Part shown: positions 8,001 through 13,435 of the stretch, piece after piece
Position numbering within the stretch: the stretch's first letter is position 1
Layout of the letters: the number at the start of each line of letters is the position of its first letter
Notes under the pieces: model-generated
Databases searched by the model: none
What the model was told of the DNA's origin: nothing
The model's input: only the letters and a program-made list of their open reading frames with translations
Program-made: the position numbers and the translations under genes
Assembly: GCA_045538305.1 (NCBI GenBank)
Contig: JAZSRC010000048.1
Span: forward strand, 1 to 16,321
Direction of reading: 5' to 3'
DNA length: 16,321 nt
From: SFHK01 sp045538305
GTDB lineage: Bacteria > Bacillota > Clostridia > Christensenellales > Aristaeellaceae

Positions 8001-8589
8001 CTGTGAGTATATCGTATACGCGCGACAGATTTTGTCTGGTATTTTCAAGCCGCCTTTCGGCTTCCTGTTTGCGCGTTTTGTATTTCACTATGCCCGCGGC
8101 TTCTTCAAATACGAGTCTGCGCTCGTCGCTCTTCTGCGACAGGATCTCGCCTACCCTGCCCTGACCGATGATGGAATAACCGTCGCGGCCAATGCCGGTA
8201 TCGCGGAAAAGATCCACGATATCCTTAAGCCTGCATGCGCTTCCGTTCATCAGGTATTCGCTTTCGCCGGTTCTGAACACACGGCGGGTGACGGAAACTT
8301 CGGTATAATCCGACGGCAGAGCGTGATCCTCGTTATCGAAAACAAGCGTTACCTCGCAATACGCCATGCGGCGGCGTTTCTCCGTGCCGCTGAATATGAC
8401 GTCCTCCATCTTTGCCCCGCGCAGCTGCCTGGCGCTTTGTTCGCCAAGCACCCATTTGACAGCGTCGGATATGTTGCTCTTTCCGCAGCCGTTGGGGCCT
8501 ACAACGCCCGTAACGCCATGCTCAAACAGCATTTCCGTTCGATCGGCAAACGATTTGAAGCCGTGTATGTACAGCTTTTTCAGTCGCAA
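5029..8589 (-). CDS. smc: Chromosome segregation protein SMC
   Basis: A condensin ATPase that loads with ScpA/ScpB near the origin and extrudes DNA loops to resolve sister chromosomes. From the TTG at 8589 the protein has 1186 residues and begins with the classic (M)RLKKLYIHGFKSFADRT. The Walker A motif is GPNGCGKS (31-38) and the Q-loop region is GQGRVGEIL (142-150). A coiled-coil arm (about 170-510) leads to the hinge (about 523-670, ending GGSMTGG at 661-667), followed by the second arm. The C-terminal head has LSGGERALTA (1093-1102) and Walker B CILDEIE (1118-1124). An in-frame ATG at 8649 would add 20 residues before the conserved start, lacks a ribosome binding site and lies inside a hairpin, so I prefer TTG. 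GGAG lies about 12 bases upstream of it. Translation may be coupled to an overlapping 18-codon ORF. Confidence 0.96.
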   Translation of the reverse strand: MRLKKLYIHGFKSFADRTEMLFEHGVTGVVGPNGCGKSNISDAVKWVLGEQSARQLRGAKMEDVIFSGTEKRRRMAYCEVTLVFDNEDHALPSDYTEVSVTRRVFRTGESEYLMNGSACRLKDIVDLFRDTGIGRDGYSIIGQGRVGEILSQKSDERRLVFEEAAGIVKYKTRKQEAERRLENTRQNLSRVYDILTELEARIEPLRVQSEEARKFIALRDEQKGLELNVFLIRSERYRERIDELTETVNALKEALNENEREQYALSQRREKCQAQLTDKEIETARLRDELQELIRETEQQEGAAGVVRERLQAAVRDHERASRELEAAREGGSGIEKRISELSSQIEAERQEIESREAEQAALEDELSRSEKETETLEEETESVKERIIRAMNAIGDVKSEQARLTALLEAAQRQISSMSESENEDGKRTETLMRQLSDAEDVLTQEKERLSAFTKAATEISEKTRKAGEEYDQLAGESQKLNSMRQELSSRLKLLNEIKRDYEGYNLSVKQVLKEAERRGGAGVHGVVASIIRAPQRLERALDMVLGAALQNIVVDRDEDAQAMIEYLKRNRFGRATFLPISSVRGRTMDAGDRRLLQMPGCIGLASELVEYDKKYQGIIVSLLGRTIVAEDMTSGIAIQRAGRYQFRLVTLDGDVMHSGGSMTGGSVQSRMTSLLSREREIKEGNENMLLLNERYREMQERMRAQEDLRAALKRERAQLFDDLHQQEIAVTRAEEHYVTAKDEIDQHRARAERVVLAREQLLQQKEEIEQNLEMLSARKQDEEGAGVELRRRAQQMQSELVEKRILLNGVRDRAGAHRVQLATAKRGFEALQSDLNRLNAQKGDQARILREAGETLAKCEEEILKDQEQLKNEERTLSLLKASLNEARSEFKKADEGRLAVQSELKEINEAAEALRVSTEELTDRNHRGEMALARVENDLKQMTDRIWEEYQLTEEGAEEFRIADFRLAESERRLNAVRAEIRQMGSVNVSAMEEYRQTVERFTELSRQRDDLDRAQSDLVGIIEDLTGKMEKQFKAQFEQMDVYFRQTFTELFGGGRAELRLENPNEALTSGIEIVAQPPGKKLQMLSPLSGGERALTAIAILFAMLKLKPTPFCILDEIEAALDDANIDNFAEYLKTYSTKTQFVVVTHRKGTMARCDALYGVAMEEKGVSKMMSIKLADAV

Positions 8590-8636
8590 GTTCTTTCTAT
8601 GCTCCAATCCATAATCCGAGCGGCGATGGAGGGCAT
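8580..8636 (-). CDS. Short ORF overlapping the smc start (18 aa)
   Basis: GGAGG (8647-8643 on the minus strand) stands 6 bases before ATG 8636. The ORF reads MPSIAARIMDWSIERTCD and stops with TGA at 8582-8580, just past the preferred smc TTG start at 8589, in a different frame. This is the best ribosome binding site between rnc and smc. Ribosomes ending here could restart at the smc TTG. It may be a coupling leader ORF, or chance. The peptide resembles nothing I know. Confidence 0.35.
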   Translation of the reverse strand: MPSIAARIMDWSIERTCD

Positions 8637-8659
8637 ACGTATCCTCCATTCGCCGCCCG
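8617..8659 (-). promoter_or_regulatory. Long hairpin between rnc and smc
   Basis: On the minus strand CGGGCGGCGAATGGAGG (8659-8643) pairs with CCTCCATCGCCGCTCG (8632-8617): about 16 pairs with one bulged base and one G-U, closed by a 10-base loop (8642-8633). It starts 9 bases after the rnc stop. GGAGG of the mini-ORF ribosome binding site is base-paired to CCTCC, and the mini-ORF ATG sits in the loop. No T-run follows, so it is not an intrinsic terminator. A long duplex next to the RNase III gene could be a cleavage site for that enzyme; this is inference. Confidence 0.6.
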
Positions 8660-8668
8660 ATTGTAAAG

Positions 8669-9334
8669 TTACATCAAACGTTCAAGCGCGCATTTCGCGG
8701 CTTCTGTCTGCGCGGCCTGCTTGCTGCCGCCTTCGCCCGTGCCCATGATCTCGCCGTTGACCAGAACGTTGTACACAAACACCGGTTTATGCGCAGGACC
8801 GCTCTGAGAGGTAAGTTCGTACACAGGCATTTCTCCCCGACTCTGTAAAAGCGCCTGCAGGCTGCTCTTTATATCCAGATGACTGGCCTTCGGCTGATGA
8901 TTCCGCATGTTCTCACCGATGGCAAGCTCAATCAGCCTGCCCGCCGCTTCAATGCCGCTGTCCAGATACACGCCGCCGATCAGAGCCTCCATAACGTCGC
9001 AGAGAATGGAGGGCTTATTCCTGCCGCCGCTTCTCTCTTCGCCGATGGAAAAGCGGATATCCTGATCCAGCCCCAGCTTTCTGGCCGCTTCGCTCAGGGT
9101 TTCCTCGCATACAAGTTCTGCCCGCATACGCGTAAGCACACCCTCCGAAAGGTCGGGATGCATTTTGTAAAGCGCCTCGCTCACATACAATTCCAGAACC
9201 GCATCGCCCAGAAACTCCAGCCTCTGGTAGCTTTCCACATGATAATCGCCCGCAAATGACGGATGCGTCAGCGCGGTAATCAACAGCACGCGATTTCGAA
9301 ATGTATAGCCGATCTGGCTTTCAATCCGGCTCAT
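8669..9334 (-). CDS. rnc: Ribonuclease III
   Basis: A 221-residue double-strand-specific endonuclease that processes rRNA precursors and structured mRNAs. The signature QRLEFLGDAVLELYVSEALY spans 37-56. Catalytic acidic residues are E40, D44, D113 and E116 (in CDVMEALIGGVYLDSG). The double-stranded RNA-binding domain spans about 153-220, with DIKSSLQALLQSRG, PVYEL and the basic GSKQAAQTEAAKCAL. Length and domain order are normal. The start ATG at 9334-9332 overlaps the acpP stop by one base (TAATG), so it should be translationally coupled to acpP. Smc follows after 79 bases (from its TTG), with a long hairpin in between. The pairing of rnc and smc behind the fatty-acid genes is common in Bacillota. 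Confidence 0.97.
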   Translation of the reverse strand: MSRIESQIGYTFRNRVLLITALTHPSFAGDYHVESYQRLEFLGDAVLELYVSEALYKMHPDLSEGVLTRMRAELVCEETLSEAARKLGLDQDIRFSIGEERSGGRNKPSILCDVMEALIGGVYLDSGIEAAGRLIELAIGENMRNHQPKASHLDIKSSLQALLQSRGEMPVYELTSQSGPAHKPVFVYNVLVNGEIMGTGEGGSKQAAQTEAAKCALERLM

Positions 9335-9570
9335 TACACATTTTTCTCAAGGTAATCAACGATATCCTTTACGGTAGAAACCTTAGCCAGCATATCGTTG
9401 TCAACTTCCACATTGAATTCGCTTTCAATGTCGAATACCAGAATCATGATGTTTGCGCTGTCTGCGCCCAGCTCTTCCACGAGTTTGCTTTCGGGCTTGA
9501 TCTGATCGATGGTTACGGGCAGCTGCTGAGCAATGAGTTCCGCTACTTTGTTGAAAATACTCTGATTCAT
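9334..9570 (-). CDS. acpP: Acyl carrier protein, atypical recognition helix
   Basis: A 78-residue acyl carrier protein. Its S38 in GADSAN should carry the 4'-phosphopantetheine arm that holds growing acyl chains for fatty-acid and phospholipid synthesis. Helix 1 (KVAELIAQQL), the ELGADS loop and the final helix (TVKDIVDYLEKNV) fit the family. The part after the serine is odd: ANIMILVFDIESEF replaces the usual LDTVELVMALEEEF, so the conserved D and E of helix II are lost while later acidic residues remain. GGGAGGAA lies upstream of ATG 9570 and overlaps the plsX end. The gene sits 14 bases after plsX and overlaps rnc by one base. Placement beside plsX supports a role in primary lipid synthesis, although a specialised carrier cannot be ruled out, since no other acp is visible in the window. 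Confidence 0.92.
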   Translation of the reverse strand: MNQSIFNKVAELIAQQLPVTIDQIKPESKLVEELGADSANIMILVFDIESEFNVEVDNDMLAKVSTVKDIVDYLEKNV

Positions 9571-9584
9571 GTTTTTTCCTCCCG

Positions 9585-10607
9585 TCAGGCGTTTTCCTGC
9601 GCCTGGATTTTATTTAAGCCGTCGCGAATTTTTCCGACAACGTCGGTTTGCACCATGGTTTTCGCCTGTACAATCGCGCGGTAGAACGCATACCCGTTTG
9701 ACGAGCCGTGCGCCTTAACAACTGCGCCTTCCAGTCCCAGAAGCGGCGCTCCGCCGTATTCATCGGCATTCAGCATGCCCTTTACCTTGGAAAAAGAGCC
9801 CTTCAGCATCAGGCCGCCGATTTTTCCGCGCGTCGTGGACATGATTTCGTTTTTGAGCGTCTTAAACAATACCTTTGCAAAGCCTTCGGCGTATTTCAGA
9901 ATGACGTTTCCCGTGAATCCGTCGGCGGCGACGACGTTAAAATCGCCCATCTGAATTTCTCTTGCCTCACAGTTGCCGCCAAAGTGATACGCCGTCTGGT
10001 TTTTCATCAGCTGGTATGCTTCCTTGTAGAGCTTGTTGCCCTTCTCCTCTTCAATGCCGATGTTCACAAGGCCGACGTTCGGCGTTTCTATGCCCATCAC
10101 CTGATTCATGTATACAGAGCCCATCAAGCCAAACTGCATAATGTATTTCGGCTGGCAATCGGCGTTCGCACCGCTGTCAATCAGCATAACCGGGCCCTTG
10201 TAGCCGGGCATAATCGGCGCAAGCGCGGGGCGGTCGATTCCCTTTACCAGGCGCACATATGCCATACCGCCCAGAAACAGCGCTCCGGTGGAGCCGGCGG
10301 AAACAAATGCATCGGAGTTTTTATCCCTTACATCCAAAAGACCCATTACCATGGAAGAATTCTTCTTCCTGCGAACGCCCATCATCGGCTCGTCGTGCAT
10401 GGAGATCTCTTCCTCAGCATGTATAATCTCGATTCTGTCCGCTACATCCTTCGCATCAGAAAGCATGGGAGCGATAGCATCCTTCTTGCCGAAAAGACGG
10501 ATCCGGATATCGTCCAACGCACGCAGTGCGCGGATACAGCCGTCAATTACGGCGCCGGGCGCATTGTCTCCGCCCATTGCGTCTACGGCAATTGTAATTC
10601 TATCCAA
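9585..10607 (-). CDS. plsX: Phosphate acyltransferase PlsX
   Basis: A 340-residue peripheral membrane enzyme. It converts acyl-ACP and phosphate to acyl-phosphate, the acyl donor for PlsY in the first step of phosphatidic acid synthesis. Family features include the N-terminal ITIAVDAMGGDNAP (4-17), the SAGSTGALF loop near residue 103, LIDSGANADC, and the C-terminal GGAPLLGLEGAVVKAHGSS. Length is normal. The start codon is TTG at 10607, with GAGGGGGAG about 5 bases upstream. It is the first gene of the minus-strand operon plsX-acpP-rnc-smc-ftsY and has a near-consensus promoter. In Bacillus the equivalent operon is controlled by FapR; I see neither a fapR gene nor a recognisable FapR operator here. 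Confidence 0.97.
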   Translation of the reverse strand: MDRITIAVDAMGGDNAPGAVIDGCIRALRALDDIRIRLFGKKDAIAPMLSDAKDVADRIEIIHAEEEISMHDEPMMGVRRKKNSSMVMGLLDVRDKNSDAFVSAGSTGALFLGGMAYVRLVKGIDRPALAPIMPGYKGPVMLIDSGANADCQPKYIMQFGLMGSVYMNQVMGIETPNVGLVNIGIEEEKGNKLYKEAYQLMKNQTAYHFGGNCEAREIQMGDFNVVAADGFTGNVILKYAEGFAKVLFKTLKNEIMSTTRGKIGGLMLKGSFSKVKGMLNADEYGGAPLLGLEGAVVKAHGSSNGYAFYRAIVQAKTMVQTDVVGKIRDGLNKIQAQENA

Positions 10608-10642
10608 ACAAACTCCCCCTCAGACATATTTAAGCACTATAT

Positions 10643-10671
10643 ATTGTAATATGCCTTTTGAAGATTGTCAA
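10643..10671 (-). promoter_or_regulatory. Promoter of the plsX operon
   Basis: On the minus strand a consensus TTGACA (10671-10666) and TACAAT (10648-10643) are separated by exactly 17 bases. Transcription would start near 10636, giving a leader of about 29 bases before the TTG start of plsX. It faces away from the comB promoter; the two -35 boxes are 20 bases apart. Confidence 0.85.
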
Positions 10672-10691
10672 ATGAAACTTCGGTATATTAC

Positions 10692-10720
10692 TTGACAATT
10701 GCCTCAGCGGGCGCTATATT
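10692..10720 (+). promoter_or_regulatory. Promoter of comB
   Basis: A consensus TTGACA (10692-10697) and TATATT (10715-10720) have a 17-base spacer. The predicted start near 10727 leaves about 29 bases before the GTG start of comB. This mirrors the opposite plsX promoter. Confidence 0.85.
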
Positions 10721-10755
10721 GACATAAATTTTGTCCGTAGCAGGAGGCACGTAAT

Positions 10756-11448
10756 GTGAATATACACGTCTTCGAAACGCCCGAACAGGCAAATGATTCG
10801 CTGATTCGGGAAAGCGCGTGCGTCGTAATAGACGTTCTCCGCATGACTTCTACCGCATGTCATGCGCTTTCAAACGGCGCCGGCGGCATATTGATGAAAG
10901 CGAGTGCGCAGGAAGCAATGGCGCAGGCCAAAGCGCATGGGGCGCTTTTGGGCGGAGAGCGCGGCGGCGTCATAATCCCGGGCTTTGACTTTGGAAACTC
11001 TCCCCTTGAATATACGCAAGACCGCGTATACGGAAAGAGAATTGTGATGAGCACCTCCAACGGCACCAAAGCGGTTGAAAAAGCCAAAGGTGCCCGCAGG
11101 CTGCTGCTTTCGTCGTTCATCAACGTATCCGCCTGCGCAAAAGCGCTTTCGGAAGAAAGCAACGTGGTCATACTGTGCGCAGGCACCGAAGGGCGTTTTT
11201 CTCTGGACGACGCGCTTTGCGCGGGCGCATTGGCCTTTCGCCTGAACGCCAGAGAGCAAAACGATCTGGCCCATGCACTTTCCATGCTCTATGCGTCCGA
11301 AAGATGCGATATCGATAAAGCGGTTTCAAGGGCGCTTCACTATCAGCGGCTGGTCCGTCTGGGCTTTACCGACGATCTACGCTTCTGTTTACAGGAGGAT
11401 ACCTGCAAGGTCTGTCCCGAAATCGGAGAAGACGGATGGTTTCATTGA
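10756..11448 (+). CDS. comB: ComB-family 2-phosphosulfolactate phosphatase-like protein
   Basis: A 230-residue cytoplasmic protein of the ComB family, Mg-dependent phosphatases that convert 2-phosphosulfolactate to sulfolactate in methanogen coenzyme M synthesis. Homologues are widespread in bacteria that make no coenzyme M. Visible family blocks are CVVIDVLRMTST (22-33), GGERGGVIIPGFDFGNSPLEY (66-86), STSNGTKA (99-106) and CAGTEGRFSLDDALCAGA (141-158). The start is GTG 10756, with AGGAGG 8 bases upstream (10742-10747). No sulfolactate partner gene (comA or comC) is visible; its neighbours are housekeeping genes and the next gene has its own promoter. The family assignment is firm; the true substrate in this organism is uncertain. 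Confidence 0.88.
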   Translation: MNIHVFETPEQANDSLIRESACVVIDVLRMTSTACHALSNGAGGILMKASAQEAMAQAKAHGALLGGERGGVIIPGFDFGNSPLEYTQDRVYGKRIVMSTSNGTKAVEKAKGARRLLLSSFINVSACAKALSEESNVVILCAGTEGRFSLDDALCAGALAFRLNAREQNDLAHALSMLYASERCDIDKAVSRALHYQRLVRLGFTDDLRFCLQEDTCKVCPEIGEDGWFH

Positions 11449-11469
11449 CCGATTTAATGCATATGCCCC

Positions 11470-11498
11470 TTTTCATATTCCAAAATAGCGTGTATAAT
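11470..11498 (+). promoter_or_regulatory. Candidate promoter of the dat-trpS-folC-rsmH cluster
   Basis: TTTTCA (11470-11475) and a perfect TATAAT (11493-11498) have a 17-base spacer, about 37 bases before the start codon at 11535. The -35 matches four of six consensus bases. No terminator separates it from comB, so read-through may also feed the cluster. Confidence 0.65.
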
Positions 11499-11534
11499 GT
11501 AAGATAGGATTTTATCGGGAAAGAAGGCCGGTAT

Positions 11535-12374
11535 ATGAAGGCTCTGGGGTACTACAACGGCGCGTTCGGGCCGCTTGAGGAAATGAACGTGCCCATGACG
11601 GACCGCGCCGTGTACTATGGCGACGGCGTGTATGAGGCAACCGTCGTAAGAAACGGCGTGATTTACGCGCTTGACGCACATATAGACCGCATTTTCAGAA
11701 GCGCAGGCTATCTCAGGATCATTCCGCCGATGGATAAGGCGGAAATGAAAAAGGAATTGTACCGCATGGTTGAGCAAATGGATGCGGGCGTCTATATTCT
11801 GTACTGGCAGATTTCCCGCGGCACAGGCCGGCGCGCCCATCCGTTCCCGGAGGGAAAAGCAAACCTGATGTTGATGCTTACGCCCTATACGCTTCCCAAG
11901 CTTTCTGAAAACGTAAGCTGCATCACCAAAGAGGACACGCGCTTTTTGCACTGCAACATCAAAACCATAAACCTGATTCCCTCAATCATGGCTATGCAGG
12001 AGGCCAAGGAGGCCGGCTGCTACGAAGCCATTCTTCACAGAAGCGGCCGGGTAACGGAGTGCTCCAAAAGCAACTGCCACATCCTTAAGGACGGAGTTCT
12101 GATCACTGCCCCTGCCGATCATCTGATTCTTTCCGGCATTGCCCGCATGCACCTGATTGAAGCATGCGAAGCGCTCGGCATCCCGGTGGAGGAACGCGAG
12201 TATACGGTAAGCGATCTGAAAAACGCCGACGAAATCATGACCACGTCCTCAACCTCCTTCCTGCGTAGAGTAACCGGCGTGGACGGAGAATCGCTCGCAG
12301 GGAAAAACGAAGACCTTATCCGTCTTTTGCAGAAAACAATTATGGACCGCTTCTATGCGGAAACCGGCATATAA
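11535..12374 (+). CDS. PLP class IV aminotransferase, D-amino acid aminotransferase-like
   Basis: A 279-residue fold-type IV PLP enzyme, closest in pattern to D-alanine aminotransferase, which makes D-glutamate and D-alanine for the cell wall. The N-terminal DRAVYYGDGVYEA (23-35) is typical. RGTGRRAH (95-102) matches the RGTSPRAH of Bacillus Dat, whose Arg and His bind the substrate carboxylate. K143 in CNIKTINLIPS is the expected PLP lysine, and E175 in GRVTECSKSN contacts the cofactor nitrogen. SSTSF lies near the C-terminus. The start ATG 11535 has AGAAGG 7 bases upstream. It leads a run with trpS, folC and rsmH. Because aminodeoxychorismate lyase (PabC, folate synthesis) shares this fold and folC is close by, PabC is the main alternative. 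The RGxxxRAH motif favours Dat. Branched-chain aminotransferase is less likely. Confidence 0.8.
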   Translation: MKALGYYNGAFGPLEEMNVPMTDRAVYYGDGVYEATVVRNGVIYALDAHIDRIFRSAGYLRIIPPMDKAEMKKELYRMVEQMDAGVYILYWQISRGTGRRAHPFPEGKANLMLMLTPYTLPKLSENVSCITKEDTRFLHCNIKTINLIPSIMAMQEAKEAGCYEAILHRSGRVTECSKSNCHILKDGVLITAPADHLILSGIARMHLIEACEALGIPVEEREYTVSDLKNADEIMTTSSTSFLRRVTGVDGESLAGKNEDLIRLLQKTIMDRFYAETGI

Positions 12375-12401
12375 AAACATCACATCGGGAGGAAATACAA
12401 A

Positions 12402-13415
12402 ATGGAACAGAATAACGCCCCCAAAAAGCGAATTTTTTCAGGCATCCAGCCTACCGGCAATCTGACCCTTGGCAACTACATCGGCGCGCTTCGCAATTTT
12501 AAGCTTCTGGAGGACGAGTACGATTGTCTGTACTCCATCGTAGACCTGCACGCCATCACCGTGCGCCAGAATCCAGCGGAGCTTCGCAAAGCCTGCCTGC
12601 GCACCATGTCCATTTTCCTTGCCAGCGGCCTTGATCCCCAGAAAAATATCATCTACTTCCAGTCCCAGGCCCCGCAGCATGCCGAGCTCGGCTGGATTCT
12701 GGACTGCTTTACCTACATGGGCGAGCTGAGCCGCATGACCCAGTTTAAGGACAAAAGCGCAAAGCATGCCGACAACATCAATTGCGGCCTGTTTGCATAC
12801 CCGACGCTGATGGCAGCCGACATCCTCTTGTACATGTCGGATCTTGTACCCATCGGCGCGGATCAGAAGCAGCATCTGGAACTCACCCGCGATATCGCCC
12901 AGCGCTTTAACGCCATCTACGGCGACGTATTCCGCGTACCCGAAGCCTATATTCCGAAAGTCGGCGCAAGGGTTATGAGCCTTCAGGAACCCACCAGAAA
13001 GATGAGCAAATCCGATCCCGAGGAAACCTATATCGCCATCCTCGATAAGCCCGAAATCATCCGGAAAAAGCTGCGCCGCGCGGTAACCGACAGCGAGAAC
13101 CGCGTTGTGTTCGATCCCGAAACGCAGCCGGGCATTGCAAACCTTATGTCCATCATGTCCGCGCTCACCGGAAAGAGCATGGAAGAAATTTCAAACGAAT
13201 ACGACGGCCGCGGCTACGGCGTATTCAAGGATGCGGTTGCAGACAGCGTCATTGCAGTGCTTGAGCCTATCCAAAAGGAATACGACCGAATTTCCACCGA
13301 CAAGGCATACCTTGAAAGCGTCATGGTATCCGGACGCGAGCGCGCGCAGGCCATCGCCTACCGCACGATGCTCAAGGTTCGAAAGAAGGTCGGCCTTGCA
13401 CCAATGTCTCTGTAA
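12402..13415 (+). CDS. trpS: Tryptophanyl-tRNA synthetase
   Basis: A 337-residue class I synthetase that charges tRNA(Trp) with tryptophan. The HIGH-type motif is PTGNLTLGNYIGAL (17-30), the conserved GADQKQH lies at 152-158, and the KMSKS loop is complete at 200-204. The length is as usual for bacterial TrpRS. GGGAGG lies about 9 bases before ATG 12402. The gene is 27 bases after the aminotransferase gene and 20 before folC, so it belongs to one transcript with them. The short gap has no room for a T-box leader, the usual tryptophan-responsive control of trpS in many Bacillota. Control must come from the cluster promoter or not depend on tRNA charging. Confidence 0.97.
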   Translation: MEQNNAPKKRIFSGIQPTGNLTLGNYIGALRNFKLLEDEYDCLYSIVDLHAITVRQNPAELRKACLRTMSIFLASGLDPQKNIIYFQSQAPQHAELGWILDCFTYMGELSRMTQFKDKSAKHADNINCGLFAYPTLMAADILLYMSDLVPIGADQKQHLELTRDIAQRFNAIYGDVFRVPEAYIPKVGARVMSLQEPTRKMSKSDPEETYIAILDKPEIIRKKLRRAVTDSENRVVFDPETQPGIANLMSIMSALTGKSMEEISNEYDGRGYGVFKDAVADSVIAVLEPIQKEYDRISTDKAYLESVMVSGRERAQAIAYRTMLKVRKKVGLAPMSL

Positions 13416-13435
13416 AAGCAAAGGATCGTTACAGT

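Noticed and set aside
10608..10755. FapR operator in the plsX promoter
   Set aside because: I looked for the TTAGTACCTA-like palindrome of Bacillus FapR sites and found none; the inverted TTGTCAA/TTGACAA pair is simply the two -35 boxes.
11449..11469. Terminator after comB
   Set aside because: No stem followed by a T-run is present; the ATGCATATGC stretch is only a short partial palindrome.
12375..12401. Possible T-box leader upstream of trpS
   Set aside because: The gap to the preceding gene is only 27 bases, far too short for a T-box, and the 86-base region before the aminotransferase gene shows no stem I or antiterminator pattern.
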